This document shows, one piece after another, positions 22,362-33,813 of a DNA stretch of 64,000 nucleotides. How positions within the stretch are numbered: position 1 is the stretch's first letter; every line of letters starts with the position of its first letter. The translations under genes and the position numbers were made by a program. This stretch comes from Punctularia strigosozonata HHB-11173 SS5 (lineage: Eukaryota; Basidiomycota; Agaricomycetes; Corticiales; Punctulariaceae), in the NCBI RefSeq assembly GCF_000264995.1, contig NW_006767441.1:139020-203019 (forward strand), written 5' to 3'. The notes under the pieces were generated by a model. It worked only from the letters and a program-made list of their open reading frames with translations, made no database searches and was not told where the DNA came from.

Positions 22362-24825
22362 ATGGCCCTCGGTGACCTCGAGAAACGCTCGTCAAGCGGC
22401 AGCTTCAAGGGTTCGCTAGCCGACGACCACGTCGCTTCTGCTCGCGGTTCCGACGCTTCTCAGCATCTCCTCGTCGGCGACGAAGTCCACCGCGGCTTGA
22501 GGTCCCATCATATCCAGCTGCTCGCTATCAGTGGTGTTATTGGCACAGGTCTCTTCGTGAGTCTCCTGCTGCTCTAGGAAATGACGTCTCCTCACTCGGG
22601 AATTGCCGGTGTGCGCGTTCATACAGGTCGGAACTGGCGGTGTCCTCGCCTCGACGGGCCCGGGTGGATTGCTCATTGGATATACCATCTGGTGTGTTTT
22701 CCTGCTATGCGTTGCACACGCGATGGGCGAGATGTCTGCCTACCTTCCTGTACCGGGCTCCTTCGCCACGCACTGCGGCCGTTTCATAGACCCTGCCGCT
22801 GGCGTCGCCATGGGCTGGATCTACGCTTACAGCATGATGTGAGTCTGCCCTGCTACCTGCCCTTCCATCGAGTACTGGATATTGACACCGAAACAGGGTG
22901 TTTACGGCAGCCGACTGTTCTGCCTTGGTTGGCTTATGGTCATACTGGTTCCCTGATATATCGCCCGCTGTATGGGTGACCGTGACACTCGTGGTTGTGA
23001 TGTGCTTGAATTGCTTGGTTGTTAAGGCATGTTCGCGATTGAGCTTGCTGTTATAATGTCAAATGCTAATCCCCAGCCAACCTGCCCAGTACTTCGGCGA
23101 AGCAGAGGTGCCTTTTCAGCGTTCCCACATGCCGAAAGCCTCCGTTGACGTTCATGATGATTCATAGTTCTATGCATCCATCTTCAAGATTTTGTGCGTT
23201 TTATGATTTGATCTCGTGATCAAATCATTCTCATTGGACGATAGTTTGATCCTTGGTTTCCTCATCTTCACGTTCATCGTGGTCTTAGGTGGCAATCCCC
23301 ATCACGACGTGAGTGTCTTCAGGGCTCCAATGAACGACATGTCTGACATCCATTCAGCGCATTGGCTTTCGGTAAGCATGGGTCATTCTGTCCACACTCC
23401 GGTATTTAACTTGCACTTAGCTATTGGAAGCATCCTGGAGGTGAAAATCATCCGTGCATCGTGCCTTGGCCTGAATTAAATCGTATTTCTGACAGCGTTC
23501 AACGAGGCGTATACAACTGGTGGTCTAGGCCGTTTCCTAGCCATATGGAGCACCTTCACTACCGCTGCGTTCTCGATCGGCGGTCCCGATTTCATCGCGA
23601 ACTGCGCTCCAGAGGCACAGAATCCGTGCGTGTCCCAGGGGCATAGTGTCCCCCGTTGCTCTCCAGATGCGACTAATCGGATGTGTACGCCATATATAGC
23701 CGACGCACCATTCCGAAAGCAGTTAAACGAGTCATCTACCGGCTCATCTTCTTTTTCATCCTCTCGGTCTTGGCTGTCGGCATGCTCGTGCCGTTCAATG
23801 ACCCGACGATGCTGGCCGCTCAAGCCAACGGTCACGGCGTTGCCAGCTCGCCATTTGTGATCGCGATGCGGCGGTTGGATATACGGTTCCTTCCGGACCT
23901 CGTGAACGCCATCGTCATCACGAGTGAGTTCTCCGAGACCTCCGGATTACCAGGTTGTGTGACGTGACGAAATACGGTCTAACTCGGATCTTTTTTGTCC
24001 GCGGACTTAGGCGCTTGGTCATGCACGAACTGCCTGCTGTTCCAGGCCTCGCGTACGCTCTACGGTCTCGCGAAACAGGGACGCGCTCCGAAGATCCTGG
24101 CCAGGACCACCAAAGGCGGCGTGCCCCTGCCGGCTTTGGTGTTCAGCCTTGGCGTCAGTTGCCTAGCGTACATGACCGTGAACAACAGCTCTTTGCAGGT
24201 GTTCAACTGGTTCATCAACCTGGGCTCTGTCTCGATCATGATCGCCTACGTGCACATGCTTGTGAGTGTGGTCATTTTCAGTTTCGACCCGTTATTGCTA
24301 TTGCTAACTTTATCGATGGGCAGTACGCTAATCTGCGTTTCCGTGCGGGTCTCAAGGCCCAGGGTATACCGTTGGAGACCTTGCCCTTCCGGTCCCGCTT
24401 TGCTCGTGAGTCCAAGAAGTCGACCGGGCTCCGCCAGCGTTGACTCGTGTCGACAGCTTATTCAAACTATATCGCCCTATTTGGTGTGGGCATCATCCTC
24501 CTGACGAATGGATTTGGCGTCTTCATCCACGGCCACTGGTCGTTCGCCAACTTCTTCACCGCGTGAGTTTCGCCCACCCCCTCACCCCCGCGGTCCGAAT
24601 TACCGAATGATTGACCGCGTCTCTTTTACTCGGGACAGTTACTTCGGGATTGTGTTCTATCTCGCAATCTATCTCGGATGGAAGTTCTGGCACAAGACGA
24701 CATTTGTCAAGGCCAGCGAGATGGATCTGATCACTGGCATCGCCGAGGTCGAGGCGCACGAGAAAGAGTTCCCGCTCAAGGAACCCAGCACGCGTTACGA
24801 GCGTTTCATGGATTGGCTCTGGTGA
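22362..24825 (+). CDS. Amino-acid permease, APC/YAT family
   Basis: This is a plasma-membrane proton/amino-acid symporter of the fungal YAT type with about 12 membrane helices. ATG 22362 starts MALGDLEKRSSSGSFKGSLA; then comes the signature LRSHHIQLLAISGVIGTGLF, an exon from about 22626 with STGPGGLLIGYTIWC and HAMGEMSAYLPVPGSFATH, and WIYAYSMM. Short exons encode FYASIFKIL, LILGFLIFTFIVVLGGN and FRYWKHPG. A longer one reads GRFLAIWSTFTTAAFSIGGP and EAQNP, then RRTIPKAVKRVIYR, LIFFFILSVLAVGMLVPFND and ASRTLYGLAKQGRAPKI. The cytoplasmic tail is DLITGIAEVEAHEKEFPL and the stop is 24823-24825. The family normally has THLG or YFGTE where this protein has SIGGP, which may affect specificity. About ten introns are visible. 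Confidence 0.88.
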
Positions 24826-27736
24826 AAAGGTCAAACGGCAATGAACTTTACCCTCGATTATGGGGATATGCATATAGAATCTCTGGTCATACTAGCTTTT
24901 CTCGCCGCTCTGGAACCATGCTTTCTATGTAGATTAGTGTACATACGCCGTAAAGGTGGCTATTACTCCCTACACCAAATATATGGGTGGATTAACTCTC
25001 AGCAGCGTCATCCACGGCACTTCTAGATCTGCTGACACCAAGCACAATCTACCAATATGATACGAGCTAGGCACGTCCCCAGGATACATCGTAGATAAAC
25101 GACCGCAGGTAGATAAGCGCAGTCAGATTCCAGAAAGGCTGCCGGATGGGCCGGCAGCCTCTCAGCTCCTTCCGTCCTTGCGCGTTCACACCGCGCTTTT
25201 GCTGGTAACTCGCCCATATCCGTCTCGCTCTTTCTGCCAGCAGCGCTTCTATCTCTCAGTACGATTCAGAAATTGAATCCCAGCTCCGAAGCCCATTGTT
25301 GCAGCACTGACTTATCGCCGAGCGAAGATGCTCGGAGGTAAAATCCCGCCCGAGCTCCCCATCGTTGGTCCGGTTTAGTCTAGTTCTCTTCCGCTGTTCT
25401 CTTCCGCTGAAGATTGCGGCTGAACTTGGGATGAACTCAGAATCTGGAACTAGATATCTGAAACGCTGACTAATCAGGCGACATTCTTTGCTTCCGTTTC
25501 TTTTCCACGCACAGAGGCCAGCACAGGGAATTCCTGGAACGGACGACTTCGGCCCTTCTTCGTTTCTCATGTGTCCACAACCCGGTATCCAGCCATGACA
25601 GCCACCTCGTTTGCTCTGGCACATCTGGTGCTCGCGAAAGTGGGTCATGTTGCGACTGAACGATCATGATGCATCCTCGGTTGCCGAACTCCCGTGCCGC
25701 GGAATCCTCGGGAACCAGCGCTAACCCTAAGCCGTCCTGGACTGGCACACCTTTGAAAGATTCGCCATTCAACTCCTGAAGCCTAGTCGTTGCCTGAACC
25801 ATCGGAAAGAGAGACGTCAGGTGAGAGCCCTATCTCGACCCGCCTGTGGCGCCGATACCATATGCCAATGCAGAGAATTCCATACTACTATGTAGATCGG
25901 GGCCCGCGTAGACACTCGCGCGTTACCAAGAGGAGCCTGCACCTGTTTACGAACGGCGTTCAGACTGAGCTATCGTCTCCGCCCAGACACCCGGAGCGGA
26001 GGACAGGATAATCATGGGCCAAATTGGACTGCTCTCGGAGGAAAGCGTAAGCTTGGATCGAAGAACGTTATGCGGCGCGTGGCTGGCCGAACTTTTGGAC
26101 GGCCAGTCAAGCTCAGACTCTGGAGGAAGCGTCACGGCCGATAGATCAGAACCAATTGACGTCCGGTACTGGCAGGGTCCCTGATTTATTCGACCCATGT
26201 CATGGACTGCCTTGTCGGGGGGTGCGTGCCGGGGGATGTCCTGCCAAGTCGCGACAGCCCTCCACGCCCGGGCGTGCCTGCGGCGACCCGATATCACTTC
26301 TGCTCATTGGGGTGGGAATGCGGGGTGCATATGGCACCATCCCAGCAGCGCACAGTCGACTGAGAAGTCTTTCCCCACCCAAATGGCAGAAATTCAGGTT
26401 TCGAGCACCGTGCAAGAAAACCCCCCTTTATCATGCAGTCCTTAGACTCGTCAACTGCACTCTCGGCTGTCTGTGCTGCGGGCCGCCGATGCGGACGTTT
26501 CTGATCTTCTCATGACTCACTTCGGATGTGTCCGCTATGCGACGAATGGGGACGTTTCTTGAGCCTGTGTACCCTGGGTATCACTTTGTCCCGAACCTTC
26601 ATGCCGACTTCTCTATCAGATGTCAGCGTTGAAGAAGATTTTTCTCCGGGGAAATCGGCTTACTGAGTACGGTTATCATACGTTGGTTGTAATCACTGAA
26701 GAAACAAAGTATACAATCAGATTTACGGCCTACTACCGCCGATGCACGTAAATGTCTCTGGGATTTGGTGAGTTTAATATGACCTTGTACCTCCTGTCAG
26801 GGGTGAAGGCTCACATATTTGGTTGATGTAGTTTTTTTCGACGTGAACTCCGCTTTGCCAAATCGTATTCCGCGATGCTTCATGATATGTACGGTGCTGA
26901 CGTCGCAATGTGCCGGCCGAATTACCATGAGTTGAAAGAGTAACATCTTTCATGCACGTGCTTTGGCCCTCTTTCCTGGTGCAATGCCAATGGGACCGGA
27001 GTACAAACTTGCGATATCCTTTGCATACGTTCCGACGACGTGGAGTCGGCGGTGAGTCGTAACCCGGCCGGAACTTATACTGCGGCGAGACTCGCTATGT
27101 TAACTGCGGCTAAGACCGGGGCAACACGTCAAGTCCTTCCTCTGAATTGTGTGCCGGATGGGTCCGGTAGTGTCCACCGATCGTGAGCTTTTCGTGCGTG
27201 CTGATGTAAACGAGTCCATAGACAATCATCAACATATCGTCAGATCTATGTGTAGACAGTGTAGAGCGCGAGCGCTTGATCTGCTTACAAGTAATTCGAA
27301 ACAAGACCGCGAGCGTGCGTCGATTGTGTCATTTCTCTACCATCTTGACAGGCATACGGCTTACAAGGACAAGGCTGAGGACTGCTATATCAGTATAAGT
27401 ATATGGGGGCTACGATCGCAGCTGCGGTGACCTTTAATCATAGGTTAGTCAGTGGCTGTGGTTCGTTGCATCGCCACAGCCCGAAGGCGCGGCTCTGGGT
27501 TTGGTGGTGACTTCAGTCAAGCCCGTCTATTACGCCATATCTTCATGAGCCCATATAGCTGCGCGTTGTAGCTCTGCTGCCGTTCAAATCCTCCACCAGC
27601 CACGCTACCGTCTTCAGCCAACCCCATCGCCTGGCACTGCGACCACAGCAACAAGCGCAGGCCGCGTAGCGTTTGATTAGCAGCAGTTCGACGACAGCCA
27701 CCAACAGCCACCGCTACCACCCCGACGTCGCCCTCC
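24826..27736. other. Gene-poor stretch, 2.9 kb
   Basis: I see no conserved gene on either strand. The longest ATG-started frame is on the minus strand at 25470-25802 (110 codons, beginning MVQATTRLQELNGESFKGVP); it matches nothing I know and has no clear splice partners. Another minus frame at 25947-26297 is similarly featureless. No long terminal or inverted repeat was evident by eye. The right end should carry the HSF1 promoter. The segment may hold decayed genes, a lineage-specific gene or a non-coding RNA. Confidence 0.4.
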
Positions 27737-30037
27737 ATGGCTTCAGACCAGCAACTCGCACTCACAAGGCACACAAAAATGTACTCTGACGAGAGTCGTG
27801 TCTCGCGCCGCGTCGTGCCCGCTTTCTTGCAGAAGCTCTACGAGTGCGTCTCGCCCTTTGATCTACCCTGGTTATTTGTGCCATACTGACCATCGCGCAG
27901 GATGGTTAACGACCCAAGCAACCAAGGCTTGATCAGGTGGTCAGATGCTGGAGACTCGTTCTATGGTGCGCGCCGATCGTCCCCTCTTGCCTGAACGCAG
28001 TTAATGACCCATACTGAACTCGGAATATAACCAGTCCTCGACCATGAACGATTCGCGCGCGAGGTCCTTGGCCGTTGGTTCAAACACCAAAATTTCTCCT
28101 CCTTCGTCCGCCAACTTAACATGTACGGCTTCCACAAGATCCCCCACCTTCAGCAAGGCGTCCTCAAGTCCGAGTCGGACACGGAGCACTGGAATTTCGA
28201 GCATCCCTCCTTCCGTCGAGGGCAACCCGACCTCCTCTGCCTAATACAACGCAAGAAACAGGCCGCGCAACCTACAGGTGTCGCCGGTGCCCCTGGCGCC
28301 GACAGTGCTTCAGGGGCTGTCGACTTTGGCGCCGACGTCCCACCGTTATCGGGTACACAGCCACTCCCCCTACCCCCCACCGGAGGCACGTTCACGGCTT
28401 CGAACGGCCAGGTGCTCGACGTTAGCTCGATTGTGAACGGGATCGCGGCCGTGAAACGGCATCAGGCCACGATATCGTCCGAGTTAAGCGAGCTGAAGGC
28501 GTCCAATGAACACCTATGGCAAGAAGCGCTCGCCGCCCGAGAGCGACACAAGAAGCACCAGGACACGATAAACCGCATACTCAAGTTCCTGGCGGGTGTG
28601 TTTGGTCAAGGGGATGCGCATATGCATCATAAGACGGAGAGCCCAGGGCGGGGCACGCCGCCGGTCATCCCACGCAAACGGCAGCGCTTCATGATCACCG
28701 ACGGAGGTAACTCAAGCGAGAAGGAGATTCAGATAGTAGATGCAGATATGGAGGACACGGAGTTCGACACGAGCCCGAAAATACGCGATGTGTCTCCCAA
28801 TCCCATAGGTCCGCCATCCCACCACTTCATGTCGGGCATGCGTTACTCATACCGCGACCCAGGTCGCTTCGTAACGGTGGAGACGCCATCTACTATGCGG
28901 TCACCGTCATTACCCCCGAGCGAACCCCCGAACGCGTTATCGCCAGTCCCAACGGAGATGAGCACCTCGGCGTATCCCGGTCGGGAGGGGTCCGCGATGC
29001 CGCAGTCGCCGACGGGCCCCCCACCACAACGGTCAGCTACGACGATTAACGACTCCAGTAGACACTTGCAGCCAACACACCAGCAGCCTCCCCCACAGCA
29101 ACCTTCTCACCCTCTCACTCCCTCGCCCTTCAACTCAGTCGCCACGATCCAAAACCACACTAACGGAAACGCAGACGCGACGGTTCAGTCCACGCTCAAC
29201 CAGCTGCTCAGCAACCCTGCGCAGATGCAGAAGCTCCTCCAGGCCCTCGCTAACCAACCGAATTTCCAGATCCCCAGTGCTCCGCCGCCCGATGACCGCG
29301 TGTCCTCTGCCTCTGCTCCGCCCCCAGCGCCCGACCACGGGCCCAGCCGACCGTCGTTCGATCCCTCAGAGCACTGGATATCACATACGTATGCGCCCTC
29401 ACCTCCTACGATCAGTGTTATGTCGCCCACGGCCGGGCCACCGTCTACGGTGCAGCCGCTCGGCCCTGCCCCTGGTACATCTTCCGCCGCTCTTGCCTCG
29501 TATGACCCACTGGTGCACGAGACCGAGCGCTTCCAACGTACGTGGAACAACGCGCAAGACATTGAATCCGACGTCGACGCGCTGCAGACAAGCCTGAACC
29601 AACTGATTACCCAGATGGGCTTCGACCCGTCCCAGCACCCAGTTGACGTCCCGCCCGCGGAGGCCGCCCCCGACTTCGACTTCGACACCTTCCTCAATGA
29701 CTTCGCTCAGCAGCATCCGCCAACGGGGATGCACGTCGTCGATGGCGGCGGCGGCGGCGAGTTTGGCAATTTTGCCTCGCTCGACCACGTCAACGTCGAT
29801 GGCACCGATCCGGCGGAGCTGACCGCGTTCCTCGACGAGGTGGCGTCGCAGGCGTCTGACACCGCGTCCCAGAAGTCGCTCAACTTGAACGCGCCCAGCT
29901 CGCCGGGACCAGCGCGCAAGAAGAGGAAGTCCGAGGTGGTGAGCCTTAACGAGATGTCAGAGCCCGTGAACGGGTCAAACCCGTCCAAACAGTCTACTCC
30001 GATACCAACCGCTCCGAGGCCGAAGAAAAGGAAATAA
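27737..30037 (+). CDS. HSF1: Heat shock transcription factor (HSF1)
   Basis: HSF1 is the essential activator of chaperone genes and binds inverted nGAAn repeats as a trimer. ATG 27737 begins MASDQQLALTRHTKMYSDES, then VVPAFLQKLYE|MVNDPSNQGLIRWSDAGDSF|YVLDHERFAREVLGRWFKH over two short introns (bars). The recognition helix FSSFVRQLNMYGFHKI is intact. A coiled-coil trimerisation segment follows (HQATISSELSELKASNEHLW, about 28460-28520). A long Pro/Ser-rich region follows. The C-terminal third carries acidic/aromatic patches (DFDFDTFLNDFAQQ and ELTAFLDEVASQ) typical of activation domains, then a Lys/Arg end (RKKRK and PKKRK) that may be a nuclear localisation signal. It stops at 30035-30037, converging on the arrestin-like gene. 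Confidence 0.93.
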
Positions 30038-30188
30038 ATATTTTAACCGATTCATTACACCATGTACCAGTTAGAGACTGTTATAGCATCCTGCTCTGCA
30101 TCGAGTCAGTATAATAAACAAGCGTGAATGAGCGAGTAAATGTCGCGGTACGACCCGCGCAATGGATACTTATTAAAGGAATGGACGG

Positions 30189-33100
30189 TCACTCAGCGGA
30201 GACCTTGGGAGGTAGTGGGGGTGGAGGACCAGGGGGTGGCGAGACAGTGTCGAAGCCAGGAGTGAAAGGCGTGAACGGGCGCATGGTCAAGTCGATCTGC
30301 GGTGTCGCAGATGACAAACCCGCGACATCCGCGAGGTCATGGCCCTGCTGGGAGCGTGCGTTTGCTGCCTGGGTCTCTTGGATATACTCCTTCGGCGGGC
30401 GCGGCATCAGAGGTGGAGGCGGAGGGATAGAAGCATATTGACTCGGCGGCGGCCCCGAGGACGAAGAGGCACCCGACTGCCGGTCCTCCGCCTCATACTG
30501 GGCTTTGAGCCGCGCCTTCTCTTCAGCCGCCGTCAGGGGCTTGAAGCCGCCAGGGAAACCGGATGAAGGCACCGGCGATCCGGGCACCGGAAGTGGGGAT
30601 CGGAGCCCACTGTTTCCCGCACCCGAGCCTCCGCGCGGGTTCATCCCCCGAGGCGGCGATCCAGGTGGAGGCGGCGCACCCCGGGGGGGAGGTTGGGGAG
30701 GAGGGCCGGAGCGCAGCGCTGCAGCATCGTCCGCTTCGAACTTCCTGCGCAACACCTCCTTTTCTGATAATGGCTGCTGGCTGCTGCCGCTGTAACTGGG
30801 AGTGGGCGCTGGCGGAGGAGGTGAGTGCCTGCCTCCGTTAGCGTACGGATGTTGCGCCCGCGCAACGGCATCTTGTGCTTCGTAGTACCGCCGAGCGCGC
30901 TCCTTCTCGTCCAGAGCAGACGTGTATGGTTTTCCTACATTGAATGCAGGCGGCATGTCGACGGATGCGGCGCCAGAACCTGCCATGTTTTGTGGAGCCG
31001 GGAATAGGGCGTCATATGGTATAGGATCCGAGGTTGACGCAGCGCCTGACCCTCCTGCGACGGGTTCCTGTTCGTATCCGCCGTAACTTTGCACCCGGTC
31101 CACCGCGGCCCTGGCTTCTTCGTACCGACGCAGCATCGCTTTCTCTTGCTCGGCGGATGCATACTGTGGTTGTGAGGAGAGCGCCGCAGGGCCTGTTCGA
31201 GGCGGCGAGTGTGTGCTCGGAGCAGGAGTCGGGTATGCGGAGCTTCCGCCAACCGACCGTCCGTTGGGTACCTGGCCGTATAAGCTCTGAGCAGGCGGGA
31301 AGCCGGGTTGAGGTGATCCTGTCCGGGCCATCGAGGCATGCGATCCTTGTGAATTCGTCCGGTTGTGCAGGGATGAAGCGTAACCTTGCGTGCGCGCAGC
31401 AAGCGCTGTAGCCTCGTTATACAGTCGCTGCTTCTCTTCCTCTGCAGGCATCCAACCATTCGCGAGTTTGGGCACAGGCCCAGGCGATGACATGATAGGT
31501 CCTGCATCCTGATGCAGATTTATTGGTAGAGCCATAGGCTGCCAGTAATTCAGATCATATATCTATGATGCGAATGATGGCAATTCTAGCTTACTGCAAG
31601 AGGATTGGCGGCCATCGTTTGCGTCCGTTCAGCCTGGGCCCGCGCACGTTCATATAGCAGCTGCTTTTCTTGCTCGGCTGTAAGCCACTGGTTTTGCGGC
31701 GGTGTCGACGGTGGCGGCGCCTTCTTTTCCGGCTCGAGGTGTTCGTCAGAACTGACTGGCGAATCATTCTCGTCGATGTTCGTGACGGTGAACCGGCGTT
31801 GAGCAAATTGCGCGGACGGTGCTACGCGTGCATTGGGACCACTGGTGGACGTTGAAATGGACATTCTCGAGGCTTCGTTTCCGTTGGGCCCGTCGGGAGA
31901 ACCGGGTCGCCTTCCAGCGCCATACGAATTCTGAACAGCATTCGCTCCAGCCTTCGTAGCGGAACTGGACATAGCAGGGCGGTTGTAGCCGAACTCATCC
32001 ACCCCATAGCCATTTTGCCCAGTACTGGCCAGTGTCGTGTACTGTTTACCGGCATCAAATTCCTGAGCAGGCCTGGATGCCACTCCCGATACAGTGTTAG
32101 GGTATTGCGGATTCGCAGGGGTCTGGACAATAACGCCCTGAGGAGAACTTTGCGATGTCGGGCCCTGATGTACCAGCGAAAGCGCCTGGGTCGGCCCTAT
32201 TCGTCTGGATCCCCGAATCAGACACGCGCAACCAAAAGAACGGTAGATAACTCACTTTATAGCCTCCACGGAGACGTTTCTCGGCCAGTTAGAGATCATG
32301 ACAGGAAGATCCACGATGATGGGTTTGCCAGTGCCCATCAACGCCCGGACGACGAGAATATATGTGATGTCGATATGTCGTGCAGAGTTGAGAGTGGTCG
32401 AAGTGTGCATTGACGGTATCATACATGATAGTTCCGTTTTGTGTTGGTTGCCGCCGTACAGAGTGGCGTTCACTGGCACCTTCTGGTCCCCAATGACGGA
32501 GACACGAACCTGAGGGACAGCCTTCTTGCCTGTGGCATGCGGGCCAGCACGAAAGACGGTAGTCTCCTTCAACGTAAACTCGAAGCCACGAAGAATGACA
32601 GTATGCAAGCTGTCGGATTTCAGGGTCGCAGAGACAGAAACACGATCTCCGGGACCGTAGCAAGTATGATTCCGGTCGATGGTGAGGGTCACGCCGTCCT
32701 GCGTGAACTTGCGCGTCTCCGGTTGTTGATATAGAGGCCAAACGGAGTGCAGTTCATGCTTATCGATGATGATGGGAGCAGTCGTAGATAGAACGATCGA
32801 TTTGTCGCGACGGAAAAAGCCTCTGGGTACGACTGTAAGCGTCGTTCACCCCTTGACGAAGGAATGTATTCACTTTTTGCCCTTTATGCACACTGTTGCG
32901 ATCAGTTCGTACTTGATGCCGGCTGGAATATACTTAGGTACAACGCAAGCACGGGACAACGTCAGTACTCACCTCCTTTTTCGAGAGCCAAGCTGGGGGG
33001 TATCGTGTCGGGTATCCGGATATAAAACGGGAAGTCTTGCTATTGCATGGCTTAGGCACACAATCACACATTGCATAATAGTGACGTACGGTATGTAACA

Positions 33101-33600
33101 TGGCATAGTCCTCACTGGCCTGCCAAACGTTCACCGGGCTCTGGCCCACGAAGTCCACGAAAACGTTGTTCTGACCCCCGCCTGGTAGGGTCTCGATCTT
33201 CCGCATCTCAATCCTGACCCATTTCGCCTTGACTCCCTGGGGCGCGACACGCAGTTCAATTGCCTGTAGAGTAACGCGTCAATTAACGCGAGCCCAGCAC
33301 CGGTACTGAGTGTTACACGCACCCCTTTCACTGCGGCCTGCGGGCGGTCCGGCCCAGGTGGTATGCCCGGGTAACCTGAAAGAATGCCTCGTAAATAGCC
33401 GGGTTTGCTTGCATGGGTGCCTACTTGCCTTGTACGAACTCAACGTTGGGCGGTGGGCGGAGCGTTCTGCGGTGAAAATCAGCGATGAGCCCCTTCGGCC
33501 AGAACGCGGGATGACGAACAGCTTGGCTTGAGACATCTGGGAGAACGAGAGAGAATGAACGCTAGAACGGCGAGCTTCAGGCGTGGGCAGCACTCGTCAT
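30189..33600 (-). CDS. Arrestin-like protein with a six-copy EK-rich motif in its tail
   Basis: Fungal arrestin-related adaptors link membrane transporters to ubiquitin ligase and endocytosis. The N-terminal arrestin domain is in several exons: VRHPAFWPKGLIADFHRRT, GYPGIPPGPDRP, VKAKWVRIEMRKIETLPGG, FPFYIRIPDTIPPSLALEKG and KGFFRRDKSIVLS. The C-terminal arrestin domain follows (VTLTIDRNHTCYGPGDRVSV to ISNWPRNVSVEAIK, 32252-32740). The tail, about 600 residues, is Pro/Gly/Ser-rich and holds six copies of a motif like TAEQEKQLLYERARAQAERT. I read no PPxY motif. One intron (33376-33428) is GC-AG. The start (ATG 33598-33600, short exon MTN) is tentative; the stop is 30189-30191. Confidence 0.82.
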
Positions 33601-33813
33601 GGGAGGAAGCAAGCTCATCACGTCCCTGCTCATGTCCGACACGGGCGGAACGCCCTCATCCCATCAGTGAGGCTGTGTACAGCTGTGTATCCACACGCGA
33701 TGAGGTGCTCGCCAGTGGCCACTGCGGCCGATACATATCAAGAGGAAAGCATACAGTAAGTACATAGTCGAACTCGCTCGATCCATCAATAGCGTAAGGA
33801 AATAGATCTGGCA

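Noticed and set aside
27560-27610. tRNA B-box-like sequence CGTTCAAATCC
   Set aside because: No matching A box or cloverleaf could be formed around it by eye.
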